Source: Candidatus Woesearchaeota archaeon
Lineage (GTDB): Archaea > Nanobdellota > Nanobdellia > Woesearchaeales > GW2011-AR15
NCBI GenBank assembly: GCA_023701075.1
Contig: JAMPXQ010000058.1
Coordinates: 1 to 8,101, forward strand
DNA: 8,101 bases
Direction: 5' to 3'
Shown: one piece after another, positions 6,580-8,101 of the stretch
How the letters are laid out: each line of letters starts with the position of its first letter
Numbering within the stretch: the first letter of the stretch is position 1
Program-made: the position numbers and the translations under genes
The notes under the pieces: generated by a model
Databases searched by the model: none
Told to the model about the DNA's origin: nothing
Seen by the model: the letters and a program-made list of their open reading frames with translations, nothing else

Positions 6580-7616
6580 GAGTATTGCCTCGTGTAATAT
6601 TCCTGGGTTGTTGCCTGGTCTGCTTTCTTCAACAATGTTTTTATTTCACTTATATCTGTCAATTCATCTTTTGAACAGTATTCCACAACTTCACTGACCT
6701 TTGGCTGCTCTGCCCTAAGATAATCTTTTGCGTTGCTTAGCTTACGTACCTTATCTGTTGTTATTATGAAATAATCTCCCTTATCCACACATCTTCTCCC
6801 TTCTTCCTCTGATATCAATATCTCGTGTATCTTCTCTCCGGGATATGTCCCTATGACTGTGTATTCAAACCTTTTATCCGAACCGTTCTGCTCAATATAG
6901 AGAAGCCTTGCCAAATCGACAATCTTTATAGAAGGCGCTTTCTTCACAAAAATCTCTCCGCCCTGCATGTTCTCTGTTGCGAAGAATACCAGATCTATTG
7001 CATCATCCAGAGTCAACAGGAACCTTGTCATCTCTGCATGCGTTATAGTCAATCTCTTCTTATTTTTGATAAGATCCCTGAAAAAAGGGATGACTGAACC
7101 ACGTGAATTCATGACATTGCCATACCTTACGCATGCGAACAATGTGTTTTTGTTGCTCGGAGAATTATTTGCTGCAATCATGAGCTTTTCCTGCAGCGCC
7201 TTTGTCATGCCCATGACATTCACCGGCTGGACTGCCTTATCTGTGCTTATTGCTATGACCTTTGACACCTCTGCTTCAATCGCACAATCAACAATGTTTT
7301 TTGCTCCTAAGATATTTGTCTTAATAGCTTCCTCCGGGCATTCCTCACAGCTAGGCACCTGCTTTAGTGCAGCTGCGTTATAGATTATGTCAACCCCTTG
7401 GACGACTTCCCTAAGCCTGTTCTTGTCCCTTATGTCTCCAACAAAGAATTTCAGATTTGAGATATCTGAATATGCCAATTTCATGTCATACTGCTTCTTC
7501 TCATCCCTTGAGAATACCCTTATCTCTTTTGCTTCCTTGTCCTTGAGCCTCTTTAGTATCCTGTTACCGAATGAACCTGTGCCGCCTGTTATAAGTATTG
7601 TCTTGCCTTTAAACAT
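6576..7616 (-). CDS. UDP-N-acetylglucosamine 4,6-dehydratase, PseB/FlaA1/CapE type
   Basis: Soluble extended short-chain dehydrogenase of 346 residues, first enzyme of the cassette. It should oxidise UDP-GlcNAc at C4, eliminate water across C5-C6 and give a 4-keto-6-deoxy sugar, possibly with inversion at C5. Seen: nucleotide-binding GGTGSFG (11-17), VFSRDEKKQ (34-42) as in PseB, AAALKQVPSC (81-90), STDKA (124-128) and RYGNV (164-168). It lacks the membrane N-terminal region of large dehydratases such as PglF or WbpM. The catalytic tyrosine of PseB/FlaA1 (YxxxK) is methionine here: M135 with K139, while T125, D126 and K127 are kept. That substitution, the KQVP motif and the short C-terminal tail recall CapE/WbjB/FnlA enzymes of L-FucNAc synthesis. 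The adjacent aminotransferase favours an amino-sugar product. A TATA box marks a probable leaderless start. Confidence 0.88.
   Translation of the reverse strand: MFKGKTILITGGTGSFGNRILKRLKDKEAKEIRVFSRDEKKQYDMKLAYSDISNLKFFVGDIRDKNRLREVVQGVDIIYNAAALKQVPSCEECPEEAIKTNILGAKNIVDCAIEAEVSKVIAISTDKAVQPVNVMGMTKALQEKLMIAANNSPSNKNTLFACVRYGNVMNSRGSVIPFFRDLIKNKKRLTITHAEMTRFLLTLDDAIDLVFFATENMQGGEIFVKKAPSIKIVDLARLLYIEQNGSDKRFEYTVIGTYPGEKIHEILISEEEGRRCVDKGDYFIITTDKVRKLSNAKDYLRAEQPKVSEVVEYCSKDELTDISEIKTLLKKADQATTQEYYTRQYS
6588..6591 (-). promoter_or_regulatory. Shine-Dalgarno site for the aminotransferase gene
   Basis: GAGG on the minus strand, eight bases before the ATG at 6579 and inside the end of the dehydratase gene. 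It supports the ATGA-overlap start over the methionine six codons further on. Confidence 0.4.
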
Positions 7617-7637
7617 CAGTCTATCGAATAGAATAGG

Positions 7638-7646
7638 ATATTTAAA
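7638..7646 (-). promoter_or_regulatory. Archaeal TATA box for the amino-sugar operon, leaderless-type spacing
   Basis: Minus-strand TTTAAATAT, with the 8-base core centred 26 to 27 bases before the dehydratase ATG at 7616. This matches the box ahead of the heptose operon in both sequence and spacing. No Shine-Dalgarno sequence is seen before the ATG. The box implies that the dehydratase-aminotransferase-acetyltransferase genes are transcribed from their own promoter, apart from the upstream glycosyltransferase. Confidence 0.7.
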
Positions 7647-7682
7647 GATTATGATAGTGAACTAAAGAGATAAAGACCTGTG

Positions 7683-7687
7683 AAAAA
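7683..7687 (-). terminator. Possible U-tract terminator after the CgeB-like glycosyltransferase
   Basis: A run of five T on the minus strand, 15 bases after the glycosyltransferase stop codon, followed by a loosely T-rich stretch before the TATA box of the next operon. It could end the upstream message in the archaeal manner. There is no clear hairpin, and the tract is short. Confidence 0.25.
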
Positions 7688-7702
7688 TGCGCTCTTGATA
7701 TA

Positions 7703-8101
7703 TTAGAACTTCGATAAAATATCCTGCATCCTGTTCTTGAAGGTATGGTCTTTCATCACCCTACGGTGGCCTGCATCTGCAAACCTGGACCTTTCTTCAA
7801 TATTATCTCTATAATAATCAATCAGCTCCAGAAGGTCTTTCTCATCCTGATATGTCACCAGCTCTTTTTTTGAGAAGAGATTCTTCATCTCGCTGAAATC
7901 ATCGCATAGCTGGAATGACCTTGTCGATGGTATCTCAAAGGTCCTAAGATTGACAGATTGCCTTGAATGTGTATAATGGATGTTAAGATTTATCTTTGAT
8001 TCATTGAAGATATGGCACATCCTATGCATCTCCTTTAAGCTCTTGTTCCCGTGTATCAGACCATGATACTTATCATATCCTTTCCAGTGATATCCCCAAA
8101 C
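7703..8101 (-). CDS. CgeB-like glycosyltransferase, C-terminal part only
   Basis: C-terminal 132 residues of a GT-B glycosyltransferase; the frame stays open to the window edge, so the start lies outside. The segment resembles the C-terminal domain of CgeB/glycosyltransferase group 1 proteins (the Glyco_trans_1_2 family): an INLNIH strand followed by a loop, then VNLRTFEIPSTRSFQLCD, in which the acidic E of RTFEI sits where these enzymes bind the donor, then a sensor-like strand and the closing ERSRFADAGHRRV helix that is very typical of the family. An internal ATG at 8029 is not the start, because the 24 codons before it (containing GYHWKGYDKYHG) continue the same domain. It lies upstream of the amino-sugar cassette on the same strand and probably adds a sugar to the same glycan. 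Donor unknown. Confidence 0.8.
   Translation of the reverse strand, partial: VWGYHWKGYDKYHGLIHGNKSLKEMHRMCHIFNESKINLNIHYTHSRQSVNLRTFEIPSTRSFQLCDDFSEMKNLFSKKELVTYQDEKDLLELIDYYRDNIEERSRFADAGHRRVMKDHTFKNRMQDILSKF

Noticed and set aside
7617..7702. Small RNA gene, tRNA or attachment site in the longest minus-strand spacer (86 bases)
   Set aside because: No cloverleaf, stable hairpin or direct repeat is seen. The spacer is explained by a TATA box and a short T-tract.
8027..8029. ATG at 8029 as the start of the CgeB-like protein
   Set aside because: The same frame stays open to base 8101 and the extra 24 residues (GYHWKGYDKYHG and following) belong to the same domain, so the gene is a fragment cut by the window edge.

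Overview
The window looks archaeal. Two TATA-like boxes with the identical 8-mer TTTAAATA lie the same distance ahead of two start codons, about 26 to 27 bases from box centre to ATG, which fits leaderless archaeal transcripts. A GGTGA ribosome site precedes a third gene, and AGA/AGG arginine and ATA isoleucine codons are common. The dense, strongly overlapping layout would suit a compact archaeal genome (possibly DPANN or a similar metagenomic lineage), but no marker gene fixes the lineage. The window is almost entirely coding: there is no gene-free stretch over 100 bases, and I saw no RNA gene, mobile element or CRISPR array.

Plus strand (1-4835): a GT4-like glycosyltransferase whose first codons are probably outside the window, then a promoter and a three-gene heptose operon. 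The operon encodes an RfaE2-type ADP-heptose synthase nucleotidyltransferase, a fused heptose-7-phosphate kinase plus sedoheptulose-7-phosphate isomerase (RfaE1-GmhA), and a fused heptose bisphosphate phosphatase plus glycosyltransferase (GmhB-GT). Together they contain all four activities that turn sedoheptulose 7-phosphate into ADP-D-glycero-beta-D-manno-heptose, and a candidate transferase to use it. The C6 epimerase HldD is not in the window.

Minus strand (8101-4863, converging on the heptose operon): the C-terminal part of a CgeB-like glycosyltransferase, then a second leaderless-type promoter and a tightly coupled three-gene cassette. The cassette encodes a UDP-GlcNAc 4,6-dehydratase (PseB/CapE type), a DegT-family PLP aminotransferase and a GNAT acetyltransferase. 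This is the order of reactions that makes a UDP-linked 4-acetamido-4,6-dideoxy sugar (PseB-PseC-PseH or bacillosamine-like logic).

The region therefore reads as part of a surface glycan or protein glycosylation locus. Two activated-sugar modules, one for a heptose and one for a diacetamido trideoxy hexose, face each other between glycosyltransferases. The most notable points are a bacterial-style heptose pathway in an apparently archaeal setting and two unusual enzyme fusions within it.
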